From positions 1 to 64,000 of the forward strand of contig NZ_BSTR01000019.1 of the NCBI RefSeq assembly GCF_030269645.1: 64,000 nt of DNA, read 5' to 3'. The notes beneath the pieces are model-generated. The model searched no databases and was not told the origin of the DNA. It saw only the letters and a list, made by a program, of their open reading frames with translations. Positions 24,737 through 34,913 of the stretch are shown piece after piece. The first letter of the stretch is position 1. Every line of letters starts with the position of its first letter. A program made the position numbers and the translations under genes. Source of the stretch: Actinokineospora sp. NBRC 105648 (GTDB lineage: Bacteria > Actinomycetota > Actinomycetes > Mycobacteriales > Pseudonocardiaceae).

Positions 24737-25753
24737 GTGCGCACCGCCTTCGGAAAGCAGTTCGAGGTTCCCGCCGGGTACTTGAACACCGCGAGCATCG
24801 GCATCCCGCCCGACTCCGCCGCCGACGCCCTCGCGGCCGCGGTCGAGCGCTGGCGCGGCGGGCTGGACAGCCCGCCCGACTTCGACGAACCCGTCGCCAC
24901 CAGCCGTGCGGCGTGGGCCCGGCTGGTCGGCGTCGAGCCGTCCCGGGTGGCCATCGGCGCCTCGGTGTCCCAGCTGGTCGCCCAGGTCGCGGTCGGGATC
25001 CCGGACGGCACCCGGGTGCTCACCGTGCGCGGCGAGTTCACCAGCGCGACCTTCCCGTTCGCCGCGCAGGCCGACCGGGGGGTGACCGTCACCGAGGTCG
25101 AGCCCGCCGAGCTGGCCGACCGCGCCGCCGGGTACGACCTGGTCGTGGTCAGCGCCGTGCAGTCCGCCGACGGTGCCGTCGCCGACCTCGACGCGCTGCG
25201 CCGGTCCGGCACCCGCACCCTGCTCGACACCACCCAGGCCGCGGGCTGGCTCCCGCTCGACGTGGGCTGGGCCGACTGGGTGGTCGGCGCGGGGTACAAG
25301 TGGCTGCTCAGCCCACGCGGCGCCGCCTGGCTCGCGATCCGCCCGGAGGCCGAGGAATGGACCCGCCCGGTCGCGGCCAACTGGTACGCGGGCGACGAAC
25401 CGTGGGACACCGTGTACGGCCTCCCACTGCGCCTGGCCCCCGACGCCCGCCGCTACGACCTGTCCCCGGTGTGGTTCGCCCACGTCGGGACGGCGGCCGT
25501 GCTGCCGTGGCTCGCGGACCTAGACCTGTCGCTCGTCCACAAGCACACGACCGGCCTCGCCGACGACCTCCTGACCCGTCTCGGACAGGAGCCGCGCGGC
25601 ACGGCCATCATCTCCCTCGACGTCCCAGACGCCGCGGAACGCCTCCGCGCCGCGGGCGTCCGCTGCGCCATCCGAGCGGGCAGGCCCAGGCTGGCGTTCC
25701 ACCTGTACAACACCGCCGAGGACGTCGACCGGGTGATCGCGGCATTCGGGTGA
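24737..25753 (+). CDS. Class-V PLP-dependent aminotransferase-fold enzyme
   Basis: A 338-residue fold-type I PLP enzyme of the cysteine desulfurase/isopenicillin epimerase group. The cofactor lysine is probably Lys188 in VVGAGYKWLLSP. The aspartate/glutamine pair LLDTTQAAGWLPLDV precedes it, as usual. No catalytic cysteine is evident in the loop used by desulfurases, so desulfurase activity is not supported. The GTG at 24737 begins VRTAFGKQFEVPAGYLN, a standard start. Substrate unknown. Confidence 0.87.
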   Translation: MRTAFGKQFEVPAGYLNTASIGIPPDSAADALAAAVERWRGGLDSPPDFDEPVATSRAAWARLVGVEPSRVAIGASVSQLVAQVAVGIPDGTRVLTVRGEFTSATFPFAAQADRGVTVTEVEPAELADRAAGYDLVVVSAVQSADGAVADLDALRRSGTRTLLDTTQAAGWLPLDVGWADWVVGAGYKWLLSPRGAAWLAIRPEAEEWTRPVAANWYAGDEPWDTVYGLPLRLAPDARRYDLSPVWFAHVGTAAVLPWLADLDLSLVHKHTTGLADDLLTRLGQEPRGTAIISLDVPDAAERLRAAGVRCAIRAGRPRLAFHLYNTAEDVDRVIAAFG

Positions 25754-25792
25754 TTCCCCGGTCCGTGGTCGGGCCGACTACCGTTGTGCACC

Positions 25793-26572
25793 ATGTCGGC
25801 GCCACGTCATCCGGGACAGCAGCCCCACCCCGACCACTCCGGCCGCCCGGTGGGCCGGTCCGGGGAGACCGAGTGGATCCCGCGCGTCCAGGCCGGGCAC
25901 CGTCCGGATGAGCCGTTCCGGTTCCAGGAGGAACCGCCCGAGCCGCCCAAGAACACCGCGCTGGCCTGGGCGCTGCGCGGGGCCGGGCTGGTCGCCGTGG
26001 CCGTGGTCTCCGGCCTGATCTTCTGGTACGTCACCGACGAGGACCCGGTCACCCCGACCCAGGCGGCGGGCAGCAGCTCGGCCCGGCCGATCCCCGACGG
26101 CCGGTTCCAGTTCACCGCGTACTCGGGCATGCCCCAGCCCAAGCGGGACGTCGACTGCGCCAAGAACTCGCACGGCAAGGTGAAGCAGTTCTTCGCCGAC
26201 AAGCCGTGCGCCAGCCTCACCCGCGCGCTCTACACCTCGCAGATCGACGGCAAGACCGTCTACACGGCCGTCTCGGTGGTCCGGATGCCCACCGCCGAGG
26301 ACGCGACCGCGCTGATGAAGATCACCGACGACGACAACACCGGCAACGTGGACGAACCGGTGTACGCGGGCCTGGTCAAGATCGACGGCTTGGTCCCCAA
26401 CAAGGGCCTCGGCGGCGGTGGTTACCAGTCCGCGCTGCTCGACCGCGACCTGATCGTGGTCGAGTCCGACTGGGCGCCCGCCGCCAAGCGCACCGAGGCC
26501 GAGGTGCGCCAGCTCAAGGACATCAGCGACGACGCGCTCCGGCTCGCCGCGCAGATCAGTCCCGGCGCCTAA
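25793..26572 (+). CDS. Hypothetical single-pass membrane protein
   Basis: A 259-residue protein. Residues 1-60 are polar and Pro-rich (EEPPEPPKN), followed by a helix (LRGAGLVAVAVVSGLIFWYV, about 63-82) and an extracytoplasmic domain with two cysteines (VDCAKNS and KPCASL) that may pair. Features include SLTRALYTSQIDGKTVYTAV and a Gly-rich turn. I do not recognise the family; similar proteins are widespread in actinobacteria without function. The IS5-like remnant begins 22 bases after the stop. Confidence 0.75.
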   Translation: MSAPRHPGQQPHPDHSGRPVGRSGETEWIPRVQAGHRPDEPFRFQEEPPEPPKNTALAWALRGAGLVAVAVVSGLIFWYVTDEDPVTPTQAAGSSSARPIPDGRFQFTAYSGMPQPKRDVDCAKNSHGKVKQFFADKPCASLTRALYTSQIDGKTVYTAVSVVRMPTAEDATALMKITDDDNTGNVDEPVYAGLVKIDGLVPNKGLGGGGYQSALLDRDLIVVESDWAPAAKRTEAEVRQLKDISDDALRLAAQISPGA

Positions 26573-26594
26573 GCGCGCACCAGGCAGCGCCTAG

Positions 26595-26929
26595 GGCCTG
26601 TCCTCAAAGTGGGGCCGAGCCGGGTGATCATGCCATCGGCCGGGGCTACTCCAGTCGCGCCATCCGCTCTCACCTGCACCGACGGCACATCCCGGCAACC
26701 ATTCCCCGAACGCCGCGACCAACGAGCCAATCGGCTGCGCCGAGGCCGGACCGGTGGTCACCCACCGGCCCCCGACCACACCGCCTGCACACGCCGCACC
26801 ATCGTCGACGCCGCTACAACCGCCTCACGCAATCCCGCGCCATCGCCACACGACTCGACAAGACCACTGTCTCCCACCAAGGCCTGATCGACCTGGCCAC
26901 ACCGCTCGCCCGGCTTTGAGGACAAGGCC
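26595..26929 (+). mobile_element. IS5-like element remnant with terminal inverted repeats
   Basis: GGCCTGTCCTCAAAG (26595-26609) and CTTTGAGGACAAGGCC (26914-26929) are terminal inverted repeats with one base gap. GCCTAG flanks both ends (26589-26594, 26930-26935), a likely target duplication. The interior encodes, in shifting frames, SSRAIRSHLHRRHIPATIP, DQRANRLRRGRTGG and RRRYNRLTQSRAIATRLDKT, the C-terminal part of an IS5-group DDE transposase. At 335 bp it has lost the N-terminal two thirds and is frameshifted at least twice. It cannot encode its own transposase, but its ends look intact enough to be moved in trans. Confidence 0.8.
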
Positions 26930-26931
26930 GC

Positions 26932-27432
26932 CTAGGGCTGCCCGGGCATGGACGGCGTGAGCGGCGCCAAGCCCGCGAGTTTGCGCCAGCGGACCGCGCG
27001 CACCGCCGTCTCGGTCAGGGCCTCCGCCGCGATCTTGCGCACATCCGCGTCGTCGGTCCGCTCCAGCACCGCCCGCCACGCGACCGTGCCGTCCTGCTCG
27101 GCGCCCACCAGCAGTTCCAGCGCCGACGCCTGGTTCGTCACCGGTTTGGGTGGCAGGTAGGCGGGTTCCGCGGCCTGCGGGACCGCGCCCGCCGAGCCCA
27201 GCAGTCGCTCGGTGGCGTCGCGGCGGGCCCGGTGGGCGGTCGTGCCGGCCAGGATCGGGGCGTCGAACGACGCCGGCAAGAAGGCGCTGACCAGGCCGTA
27301 CACCCACACCGCGGCGTGCTCGGCGCCCAGCGCGGCCTGCACCGCGGCGAGCGTGTCCTGGGGCAGCGGCGCGCGCGAGGGCGCGATGCTGGAGGGCTGG
27401 GCCTGCTCCGTGGCCGAGACGGGCTGGGTCAC
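26932..27432 (-). CDS. DUF4439 ferritin-like protein (Rv2844-like)
   Basis: A 166-residue helical protein with AAVQAALGAEHAAVWVYGLV and ELLVGAEQDGTVAWRAVLE, the two helix pairs of the DUF4439 ferritin-like domain. Glutamates and histidine (GAEHAAV, HRARRD) suggest a metal site, not proven. The GTG start overlaps the stop of the preceding lipoprotein gene as GTGA. In mycobacteria the equivalents (Rv2844, Rv2843) also sit divergently upstream of rimP, so this is conserved synteny. Its 3' end abuts the IS5-like remnant. Confidence 0.85.
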   Translation of the reverse strand: MTQPVSATEQAQPSSIAPSRAPLPQDTLAAVQAALGAEHAAVWVYGLVSAFLPASFDAPILAGTTAHRARRDATERLLGSAGAVPQAAEPAYLPPKPVTNQASALELLVGAEQDGTVAWRAVLERTDDADVRKIAAEALTETAVRAVRWRKLAGLAPLTPSMPGQP

Positions 27433-27908
27433 GCCAGCACCTCCCGCAGGCTCGCGCACCCGGCCGCCACCGAGCCGACCATGCCCGCCCGGTACCGGGG
27501 AACCGTCGCCACCACGCCGGACGCCTCCTTCTCGGCCGCGGTCAAGCCGTCGACCAGTGCCTTCTTCGCCGCCGCGGGGTCCGCGGGGGCGGTGGGCGGC
27601 GCGGTCGCCGAGGTCGTCGGCGCCGCCGATCCCGACGAGCTGACCGGTGGTCGCTCGCGGTCGACCTCCTTCTGCAGCACCACCGCGTGCTCGGTCCGGG
27701 CCTTGGCCACCTCGGTGGCGGGCGCGGCCAGCGCGGGCACCGCCGTGCCGACGGCCGTGGCCAGCGCCGCGTCCGCGCGGGCCCGCGCGGCCAGTGCCGC
27801 CAGCGGGTCGGGCGGGGGAGGGGCCTTCGGTGCCGGTGTGCACGCGGCGGCGGTGACCACGGCGGCGGACACCAGCAGCGCGCGGCGGGTCAGCGGGGGA
27901 GTGCTCAC
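27429..27908 (-). CDS. Small lipoprotein with Tat-like signal (Rv2843-like position)
   Basis: A 159-residue protein. The N-terminus LTRRALLVSAAVVTAAAC has twin arginines, a hydrophobic stretch and a lipobox ending at Cys23, so it is probably exported and lipid-anchored. The remainder is Ala-rich and helical (AARARADAALATAVGT, AKARTEHAVVLQKEV) with a Pro/Ala/Thr linker. Function is unknown. It is translationally coupled to the DUF4439 gene and divergent from rimP. Confidence 0.82.
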   Translation of the reverse strand: MSTPPLTRRALLVSAAVVTAAACTPAPKAPPPPDPLAALAARARADAALATAVGTAVPALAAPATEVAKARTEHAVVLQKEVDRERPPVSSSGSAAPTTSATAPPTAPADPAAAKKALVDGLTAAEKEASGVVATVPRYRAGMVGSVAAGCASLREVLA

Positions 27909-28075
27909 GGCCGGTCATCCTGCCAGGCGGCGCGTTCGGCCATCCGGTGCCGCCGGATGATCGCCTGCGGCGGCTGGGCCCGCGGCGGCGAGATACGCTA
28001 GGTGACCCCGGTCGCCGGCGAGTACCGCCGACCGGCAGACAACCGCACCATCGACCAGAACAGGGAGCGGCCAAG

Positions 28076-28609
28076 GTGGCCAACCAGGGACAACGCGACA
28101 CCGTCACGGCGGCATTGGAGCCGCTCGTGGCCGAGGCGATCGCGGAGACCGGGTTCGAGCTGGAGCAGCTCGACGTCGCCCAAGCGGGGCGCAAGCGGTT
28201 GGTGCGGGTGGTGGTGGACGGTGACGACGGCGTGAGCCTCGACCAGGTCGCGCTGGTCAGCCGGGCGGTGGCGGGGGTGCTCGACGAGCACGACGCCGTC
28301 CTCGGCGGGCCCTACACCCTCGAGGTGACCTCCCCGGGCGTCGACCGCCCGCTCACCCGCCCCCGCCAGTGGCACCGGGCCCGGCTGCGGCTGGTCAAGG
28401 TTCGCCCGATCGAGGGACCCGAGTTCCTCGGCCGGGTCGGCGACGTCGACGACGGCGGGGTGGAGATGCTCGTCGCGGGCGCGCTGCGGCGCGTCTCCTA
28501 CGCCGAGGTCTCGCACGCCGTGGTCGAGGTCGAGTTCAAGCAACCGCCGGAGGCGGAGTTGGCGATGCTCGAAGGTCGGGCGTCTGGTACTGAGGAGGAC
28601 GCGCGATGA
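28076..28609 (+). CDS. rimP: Ribosome maturation factor RimP
   Basis: A 177-residue cytosolic factor for 30S maturation. The N-terminal domain has [20 protein letters not shown] and [14 protein letters not shown], and the conserved [14 protein letters not shown] precedes the C-terminal SH3-like domain. The GTG at 28076 follows GGGAGCGGCCAAG; in-frame codons upstream are poorly conserved. It is the first gene of the rimP-nusA-ylxR-infB operon, and its stop overlaps the nusA ATG (ATGA). Confidence 0.95.
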   Translation: MANQGQRDTVTAALEPLVAEAIAETGFELEQLDVAQAGRKRLVRVVVDGDDGVSLDQVALVSRAVAGVLDEHDAVLGGPYTLEVTSPGVDRPLTRPRQWHRARLRLVKVRPIEGPEFLGRVGDVDDGGVEMLVAGALRRVSYAEVSHAVVEVEFKQPPEAELAMLEGRASGTEEDAR

Positions 28610-29619
28610 ACGTGGACATCGCGGCGCTGCGCGCCATCGAGCGCGACAAGGACATCCCGTTCGAGACGGTCATCGACGCGATCGAGACCGCGCTGCTGAC
28701 GGCGTACAAGCACACCGAGGGCCACCAGCCGCACGCCCGGATCGACATCGACAAGCGCACCGGCCTGGTGCGCGTGCTCGCCTTCACCACCGGGGCCGAC
28801 GGCCAGGTCGAGGACGAGTGGGACGACACCCCGGAGGGATTCGGCCGGATCGCGGCGACCACCGCCCGGCAGGTCATCCTGCAGCGGCTGCGCGACGCCG
28901 AGCACGAGCGCACCTTCGGCGAGTTCGCCGCCAAGGAGGGCGAGATCATCGCCGGGGTGGTGCAGCGCGACACCCGCGCCAACTCCCGCGGCATGGTGGT
29001 CGTGCAGGTCGGCGACACCGAGGGCGTGCTCCCGGCGGTCGAGCAGGTGCCCGGGGAGAACTACGAGCACGGCACCCGGATCAAGTGCTACGTGGTCGGG
29101 GTGGCCCGGGGAACACGCGGGCCGCAGATCACGTTGTCCCGCACGCACCCCAACCTCGTGCGCAGGCTGTTCGCGCTGGAGGTCCCGGAGATCAACGACG
29201 GCACCGTCGAGATCCCGGCGGTGGCGCGCGAGGCCGGGCACCGCTCCAAGATCGCGGTCCGGTCCACCGTCGCCGGGGTCAACGCCAAGGGCGCCTGCAT
29301 CGGCCCGATGGGCGCCCGGGTGCGCAACGTGATGAGCGAGCTGGCCGGTGAGAAGATCGACATCATCGACTACGCCGACGACCCGGCGACGTTCGTGGGC
29401 AACGCGCTCTCGCCGGCGAAGGTGGTCTCGGTCACCGTCGTGGACGAGCGGGCCAAGACCGCGCGCGTCGTGGTGCCGGACTTCCAGCTGTCGCTGGCCA
29501 TCGGCAAGGAGGGCCAGAACGCCCGGCTCGCCGCCCGGCTGACCGGCTGGAGGATCGACATCCGCAGCGACGCGGCGGCCCCCGCGCCGGCCGCACCGGT
29601 ATCCGGTTCGGCGCAGTGA
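28606..29619 (+). CDS. nusA: Transcription termination/antitermination factor NusA
   Basis: A 337-residue RNA-polymerase-associated factor. The N-terminal domain starts [19 protein letters not shown]1 follows ([20 protein letters not shown]), then two KH domains ([38 protein letters not shown]). It lacks the acidic C-terminal repeats of proteobacterial NusA, as usual in actinobacteria. Overlap with rimP gives translational coupling. Confidence 0.96.
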   Translation: MNVDIAALRAIERDKDIPFETVIDAIETALLTAYKHTEGHQPHARIDIDKRTGLVRVLAFTTGADGQVEDEWDDTPEGFGRIAATTARQVILQRLRDAEHERTFGEFAAKEGEIIAGVVQRDTRANSRGMVVVQVGDTEGVLPAVEQVPGENYEHGTRIKCYVVGVARGTRGPQITLSRTHPNLVRRLFALEVPEINDGTVEIPAVAREAGHRSKIAVRSTVAGVNAKGACIGPMGARVRNVMSELAGEKIDIIDYADDPATFVGNALSPAKVVSVTVVDERAKTARVVVPDFQLSLAIGKEGQNARLAARLTGWRIDIRSDAAAPAPAAPVSGSAQ

Positions 29620-29641
29620 GCCGGACAAGATAGACTTTCCC

Positions 29642-30022
29642 ATGGTTCGTCATCAAGAACCGGTTTCCGCTCGTCCCGGTGGCCGACCCGATGGGCACGG
29701 CCCAGTCAGGACGTGCGTCGGTTGCCGGGTCCGGGCGGCGGACACCGAACTGCTGCGAGTTGTCTTCGCGGACGGGGACGCGATCCCCGACCCGCGACGT
29801 CGGATGCCGGGGCGGGGTGCTTGGTTGCACCCCAGCCCCGCGTGTCTGGCCAAGGCCGAGAAGCGGCGGGCGTTCCCCCGGGCCTTCCGGGTCCAGGGAG
29901 CGGTCGGCGTGGACCGCCTTCGATCGGTGGTCGAACTGGCCGCCGGCGATGTCGGAACGGAGTACCCCCGTTCCGTGGTGGAAGAGAAGGAAGCAGGTCG
30001 ACCCGTCATGAGTCAGCCGTGA
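29642..30022 (+). CDS. ylxR: YlxR family (DUF448) RNA-binding protein
   Basis: A 126-residue basic protein with the family signature [10 protein letters not shown] and the [20 protein letters not shown] segment. The cysteines may bind metal. YlxR proteins bind RNA and sit between nusA and infB in most Gram-positive genomes. The ATG at 29642 lies 22 bases after nusA. The last 35 residues, [17 protein letters not shown] onward, are not conserved in my recollection of the family. Confidence 0.92.
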   Translation: MVRHQEPVSARPGGRPDGHGPVRTCVGCRVRAADTELLRVVFADGDAIPDPRRRMPGRGAWLHPSPACLAKAEKRRAFPRAFRVQGAVGVDRLRSVVELAAGDVGTEYPRSVVEEKEAGRPVMSQP

Positions 30023-30097
30023 AGCTGAAGACATGAACGCGCGACGATAGGACGAGGTCGACGGGACTGCCGCCGGCCTCATCAGACGAGGAGAGCA

Positions 30098-33000
30098 GTG
30101 GCAGGCAAGGCCCGTGTGCACGAGCTCGCGAAGGAGCTCGGAGTCACCAGCAAGGATGTACTCGCCAAGTTGAAGGACTTGGGTGAGTTCGTGAAGTCGG
30201 CGTCCTCCACCGTCGAGGCGCCCGTCGCTCGCAGGCTGCGCGACGCCTACCCCGGCAAGGGTGAGGCCAAGCCCGGTCCGCGACCCGGCCCCAAGCCGAC
30301 GCCGCGCCCGCCCGCGCCCCGGACGGAGCCCTCGGCTCCCGCCCCGGTCGCGAGCAGTGCCCCCGCCCCGCAGGCGGCGGCACCCGCGCAGCCCCCGGCC
30401 CAGACCCAGACCCCCAGCGCGCCCGCGGCCAAGCCCGGCTTCATCCCCGGACCCGGCCCGCGCCCCGCGCCCAAGCCCGCCCCGCGCCCCGAACCGGTGC
30501 GCGAGCAGCAGGCACCCGCGGCAGCGGCCGCGGCCGCCCCGACCCCGGCACCCGCCCCCGCGGCGGCGCCCAAGCCCGCCCAGAAGCCGGAGCGGCCCGC
30601 CGCCCAGCAGGGTGGTCAGGGTGGCGGCCAGGGCGGCTCGGTGGTCCCGCCGCGCACGCAGTCCCCCAAGCCCGGTCCGCGCGCGCCGCGGCCCGGCAAT
30701 AACCCCTTCGGTGTCGGCGGCGGTGCTCCGGCGCCGCGGCCCGGCGGCGGTGCCCGGCCCGGTGGCCAGGGTGGCCCGGCCGGTGACCGCGCGCCCGGTG
30801 GCGGCGACCGACCGTCCCGACCCGGCTCGGACCGCCCGCAGGGCGCTCCGCGCGGCGACCGCGCCCCCGGCGGACCCCGTCCGTCCGGTGGCCCGACGCC
30901 CGGCAACATGCCGCCCCGGCCCAACCCCGGCATGATGCCGCCCCGACCCGCCCGGCCCGCCAGTGGCGGTCGCGGTGGTCCCGGTGGCGGTCCCGGCGGT
31001 CCCCGTGGCGGCCCTGGCGGCGGCCCCGGCGGTCCCCGTGGCGGCCCCGGTGCTGGTGGCGGCGGCGGTGGCTTCCGCGGCGGCCCCGGTGGTGGCAGCG
31101 GTGGCGGTGGCGGCTTCCGCCCCGGCGGCGGTGGTGGCGGCGGCGGTGGCTTCCGCCCCGGTGGCGGCGGTGGCGGCGGTGGCGGTGCCCCGGCGGGTGG
31201 CGGCTTCCGGCCCGGTGGCGGCGGTGGTCGTCCCGGTGGCGGCGCCGGTCGCGGCGGTGCCGCGGGTGCCTTCGGCCGTCCCGGTGGTCCTTCGCGGCGT
31301 GGGCGCAAGTCCAAGCGGCAGAAGCGCCAGGAGTACATGGACAACATGCAGGCGCCCAGCGTCGGCGGCGTCCGCCTGCCCAAGGGCAACGGCGAGACGA
31401 TCCGGCTGGCCCGCGGTGCCTCGCTGACCGACTTCGCCGACAAGATCAACGCCAACCCGGCCTCGCTGGTGCAGGTGTTGTTCCACCTCGGTGAGATGGT
31501 CACGGCCACCCAGTCGGTCTCCGACGAGGTGCTCGAGCTGCTCGGCTCGGAGATGAACTACACCGTCCAGGTGGTCTCCCCCGAGGAGGAGGACCGCGAG
31601 CTGCTGGACTCCTTCAAGATCAGCTACGGCGAGGACTCCGGCGACGAGGAGGACCTGCAGGCGCGCCCGCCGGTCGTCACCGTCATGGGTCACGTCGACC
31701 ACGGCAAGACCCGCCTGCTCGACACCATCCGCAAGACGACGGTGCACGAGGGCGAGGCCGGTGGCATCACCCAGCACATCGGTGCCTACCAGGTCGCCAC
31801 GGCGCTCGAGGGCAACGAGCGGCTGATCACCTTCATCGACACCCCCGGTCACGAGGCGTTCACCGCCATGCGTGCCCGCGGCGCGCAGGCCACCGACATC
31901 GCGGTGATCGTGGTCGCCGCCGACGACGGTGTCATGCCGCAGACGGTGGAGGCGATCAACCACGCCCAGGCGGCGCAGGTGCCGATCGTGGTCGCGGTCA
32001 ACAAGATCGACAAGGAGGGTGCCAACCCTCAGAAGATCCGCCAGCAGCTCACCGAGTACGGGCTGGTCGCCGAGGAGTACGGCGGCGACACCATGTTCGT
32101 CGACATCTCGGCCAAGCAGGGCACCAACATCGAGAGCCTGCTCGAGGCGATCCTGCTGACCGCGGACGCCGCGCTCGACCTGCGGGCCAACCCGGACATG
32201 GAGGCCCAGGGCGTGGCCATCGAGGCGCACCTGGACCGCGGTCGCGGTCCGGTCGCCACGGTGCTCGTGCAGCGCGGCACCCTGCGGGTCGGCGACTCGA
32301 TCGTGGCGGGCGACGCCTACGGCCGCGTGCGCCGGATGGTGGACGAGTTCAACGAGGACATCACCGAGGCGACCCCGTCGCGTCCGGTGCAGGTCATCGG
32401 GTTCACCTCGGTGCCCGGCGCGGGCGACACCTTCCTCGTGGTCGAGGAGGACCGCACCGCGCGGCAGATCGCCGAGCGGCGCTCGGCCAGGAACCGGGCC
32501 GCGCAGAACGCGCAGAAGCGCAAGCGCATCAGCCTGGAGGACCTGGACGCCGCGCTGAAGGAGACCAGCCAGCTCAACCTGATCATCAAGGGCGACAACT
32601 CGGGTACCGTCGAGGCCCTCGAGGACGCGCTCACGAAGATCGACGTGGGCGACGAGGTCGAGCTGCGGGTGATCCACCGCGGCGTCGGTTCGATCACCGA
32701 GGGCGACATCAACCTGGCGATCGCGGACAACATCATCGTGATCGGCTTCAACGTCCGCGCGGAGGGCAAGGCCACCGAGCTGGCCAACCGCGAGGGCATC
32801 GATGTCCGCTACTACTCGGTGATCTACCAGGCGATCGACGAGATCGAGGCGGCCCTCAAGGGCATGCTCAAGCCGATCTACGAGGAGGTGGAGCTCGGCC
32901 GCGCCGAGATCCGCGACGTGTTCAAGTCCTCCAAGGTCGGTACGATCGCGGGCTGCATGGTGCTCTCCGGTGAGATCCGCCGCAACTCCAAGGCGCGGCT

Positions 33001-33181
33001 GATCCGCAACGGCGTGGTCGTGCAGGAGTCGCTGCCGGTCAGCTCGCTGCGCCGGTTCAAGGACGACGCGGTCGAGGTCCGGGAGGGCTTCGAGTGCGGT
33101 CTGACGCTCGGCTCGTACAGCGATCTCCAGGTCGACGACATCATCGAGACCTACGAGATGCGCGAGAAGCCGCGTAGCTAG
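30098..33181 (+). CDS. infB: Translation initiation factor IF-2
   Basis: A 1027-residue GTPase that delivers initiator tRNA to the ribosome. The IF2_N helix domain ([19 protein letters not shown]) starts at residue 5. Residues about 50-280 are Pro/Ala-rich and about 285-400 very Gly-rich. A second IF2_N-like domain and then the G domain follow: GHVDHGKT (531-538), [12 protein letters not shown]. The EF-Tu-like domains II-IV follow to the end. The GTG at 30098 has AGGAGA upstream. The disordered region is long compared with most IF-2 proteins. The gene ends the operon, followed by a strong hairpin. Confidence 0.97.
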   Translation: MAGKARVHELAKELGVTSKDVLAKLKDLGEFVKSASSTVEAPVARRLRDAYPGKGEAKPGPRPGPKPTPRPPAPRTEPSAPAPVASSAPAPQAAAPAQPPAQTQTPSAPAAKPGFIPGPGPRPAPKPAPRPEPVREQQAPAAAAAAAPTPAPAPAAAPKPAQKPERPAAQQGGQGGGQGGSVVPPRTQSPKPGPRAPRPGNNPFGVGGGAPAPRPGGGARPGGQGGPAGDRAPGGGDRPSRPGSDRPQGAPRGDRAPGGPRPSGGPTPGNMPPRPNPGMMPPRPARPASGGRGGPGGGPGGPRGGPGGGPGGPRGGPGAGGGGGGFRGGPGGGSGGGGGFRPGGGGGGGGGFRPGGGGGGGGGAPAGGGFRPGGGGGRPGGGAGRGGAAGAFGRPGGPSRRGRKSKRQKRQEYMDNMQAPSVGGVRLPKGNGETIRLARGASLTDFADKINANPASLVQVLFHLGEMVTATQSVSDEVLELLGSEMNYTVQVVSPEEEDRELLDSFKISYGEDSGDEEDLQARPPVVTVMGHVDHGKTRLLDTIRKTTVHEGEAGGITQHIGAYQVATALEGNERLITFIDTPGHEAFTAMRARGAQATDIAVIVVAADDGVMPQTVEAINHAQAAQVPIVVAVNKIDKEGANPQKIRQQLTEYGLVAEEYGGDTMFVDISAKQGTNIESLLEAILLTADAALDLRANPDMEAQGVAIEAHLDRGRGPVATVLVQRGTLRVGDSIVAGDAYGRVRRMVDEFNEDITEATPSRPVQVIGFTSVPGAGDTFLVVEEDRTARQIAERRSARNRAAQNAQKRKRISLEDLDAALKETSQLNLIIKGDNSGTVEALEDALTKIDVGDEVELRVIHRGVGSITEGDINLAIADNIIVIGFNVRAEGKATELANREGIDVRYYSVIYQAIDEIEAALKGMLKPIYEEVELGRAEIRDVFKSSKVGTIAGCMVLSGEIRRNSKARLIRNGVVVQESLPVSSLRRFKDDAVEVREGFECGLTLGSYSDLQVDDIIETYEMREKPRS

Positions 33182-33191
33182 TGGTTCGAAG

Positions 33192-33226
33192 ACCCCGGGG
33201 GGCGCGCTCGCCGCGCCCCCCGGGGT
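33192..33226 (+). terminator. Terminator after infB
   Basis: The arms ACCCCGGGGGGCGCG (33192-33206) and CGCGCCCCCCGGGGT (33212-33226) form a perfect 15-bp stem with a 5-base loop, 11 bases after the infB stop. It probably only partly blocks transcription into DUF503 and rbfA. Confidence 0.85.
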
Positions 33227-33254
33227 TCCCTACTCACCCCCACGGTGATGCCTG

Positions 33255-33551
33255 GTGTACGTCGGTGCCCTGGAACTGGACCTCCTGCTCGGGGACGTCC
33301 ACTCGCTCAAGCAGAAGCGCTCGGCGGTCCGGCCCGTGGTGGCCGAGCTGCGCAAGCGGTTCGAGGTGTCGGCCGCCGAGGCGGGCCACCTCGACCTGCA
33401 CCGCCGCGCCCTGATCGGCGTGGCCGCGGTCGCCGCCGACGCCGAGCACGTCCGCGACGTCCTGGCCGCCTGCGAGCGGTTGGTGGCCGGTCGCCCCGAG
33501 CTGGAGCTGCTCTCCGCCCGGCACCGGCTCCTCGGCCCCGACGACGACTGA
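33255..33551 (+). CDS. DUF503 family protein (YlxP-like)
   Basis: A 98-residue protein with the family start YVGALELDLLLGDVHSLKQK and a ferredoxin-like alpha/beta pattern. YlxP/DUF503 proteins lie between infB and rbfA in many Gram-positives and are linked to ribosome function without a defined activity. GTG start at 33255 with weak ribosome-binding sequence. Confidence 0.9.
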   Translation: MYVGALELDLLLGDVHSLKQKRSAVRPVVAELRKRFEVSAAEAGHLDLHRRALIGVAAVAADAEHVRDVLAACERLVAGRPELELLSARHRLLGPDDD

Positions 33552-33587
33552 GCCGCACCCCGACTCGACGAAGAAAGAAGGAGCGCC

Positions 33588-34040
33588 GTGGCTGACGCAC
33601 CCCGCGCGCGCAAGCTCGCGAAGCGCATCTCCCAGATCGTGGCGTCCGCGCTGGAGCACGAGGTCAAGGACCCGCGCCTGGCCCGGGTGACGATCACCGA
33701 CGCCAAGGTCACCGCCGACCTGCACGAGGCGACTGTCTACTACACCGTGCTGGGCGACAAGCTCGACAGCGAACCCGACCACGCGGGCGTCACCGCCGCC
33801 CTGGAGCGGGCCACCGGCGTGCTGCGGACCAAGGTCGGCCAGGGCACCGGGGTGCGGTTCACCCCCACCCTGACCTTCGTGGCCGACACCGTGCCGGACG
33901 ACGCCCGCCGGATCGACGACCTGCTCGCCCGGGCCCGCGCGGCCGACGCCGAGGTCGCCGCGCGCGCCTCGGGCGCGGTCTACGCGGGCGAGCCCGACCC
34001 GTACCGCGCCCCGCGCGAGGACGACGAGGACGACGACTGA
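33588..34040 (+). CDS. rbfA: Ribosome-binding factor A
   Basis: A 150-residue 30S assembly factor with the type II KH fold: [38 protein letters not shown], and [14 protein letters not shown] with the characteristic kink. The C-terminal 25 residues are acidic (REDDEDDD), a common actinobacterial extension. The GTG at 33588 has AAGGAG upstream. Confidence 0.95.
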   Translation: MADAPRARKLAKRISQIVASALEHEVKDPRLARVTITDAKVTADLHEATVYYTVLGDKLDSEPDHAGVTAALERATGVLRTKVGQGTGVRFTPTLTFVADTVPDDARRIDDLLARARAADAEVAARASGAVYAGEPDPYRAPREDDEDDD

Positions 34041-34105
34041 CCGACCGGCCCTGACCCGCGCGGCGGACCGCCGCGTTCCCACCGTCGTGAAGGGACCGCG
34101 CCACC

Positions 34106-34822
34106 GTGGTGCCGGACGTCCTGGTGAACCTGCTGGCCTCGGTGCTGGCCGGGGCGGCGATCGTCTACGCCCGGTACCTGCGGCTGCGGTGGGACCCGGA
34201 CAACCGGGTCGACCAGGACGAGTGGCAGCGGGTGGCCACGCGGGCCGGTGTGTCCAGCCTGCTGGTCCTGGGCATGACCTACGTCGTCGCGCTGGCTCTC
34301 TCCGGGTTGTTCGGGGCCGTCGAGTCCTACCTGTCGCGGGTGGCCGAGTCCGCGCAGCGGAGCCCGAACGCCCCTGAGGCCCAGTGGGTCGCGCTGGGCG
34401 CGTTCCGCGACATCGCCCGAGGGTGGGACTGGGCCTGGAGCTGGCCCTACGTCGTCGGGCTGCTGGGCGCGTGCTACCTCGGCTACTTCGCGTTCTTGGT
34501 CGTCACCGAGTGGGACGACACGTACCCCGTTGACCGCCGCGCCTTCCTCGTGCGGGGTATAGCCGCGGGTTCGGCAGGCGTCGCTGTGGGCGCGACGGCG
34601 GGCTATTTCGCACACCGCGGTCTCGACGCCGTCTCCCGGGCGGCCTTCGCCGGTGCCGAGGCCGAGGTGCGGGCGGGGCGGACGAACTTCTACCCGGCCG
34701 ACTCGTTGATCCAGCTGCCGTGGCCGGTCCAGCAGTCGGCGGGCACGGTGGCGCTCGTCGTCGGGTTCGGGTTCTACCTGGTCGTGGCCTACCGCGCGTT
34801 CGGTGCCCAGCGGACCGGCTGA
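34106..34822 (+). CDS. Hypothetical four-helix membrane protein
   Basis: A 238-residue integral membrane protein with helices at about 4-22, 50-72, 115-135 and 205-230 and a basic segment before a short hydrophobic stretch (RRAFLVRGIAAGSAGVAVGA, about 147-166). Conserved-looking acidic/aromatic patches include EWDDTYPVDRR. I do not recognise a family. It sits between rbfA and two exported hydrolases on the same strand. Confidence 0.7.
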   Translation: MVPDVLVNLLASVLAGAAIVYARYLRLRWDPDNRVDQDEWQRVATRAGVSSLLVLGMTYVVALALSGLFGAVESYLSRVAESAQRSPNAPEAQWVALGAFRDIARGWDWAWSWPYVVGLLGACYLGYFAFLVVTEWDDTYPVDRRAFLVRGIAAGSAGVAVGATAGYFAHRGLDAVSRAAFAGAEAEVRAGRTNFYPADSLIQLPWPVQQSAGTVALVVGFGFYLVVAYRAFGAQRTG

Positions 34823-34913
34823 CCTGGCGGCCTCCTAGCATTGTCGGGGTTCTCGGGGGAGGATGCGCCTACCGGAGGACCGTCGGGGACCTTCGAGGGA
34901 GACCGGAGAGCGG

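Noticed and set aside
24737-25753. Cysteine desulfurase
   Set aside because: The fold and PLP lysine fit, but no catalytic cysteine loop is visible.
29432-32677. A 1081-residue minus-strand frame opposite infB
   Set aside because: It mirrors the Gly/Pro-rich region of IF-2 and has no domain.
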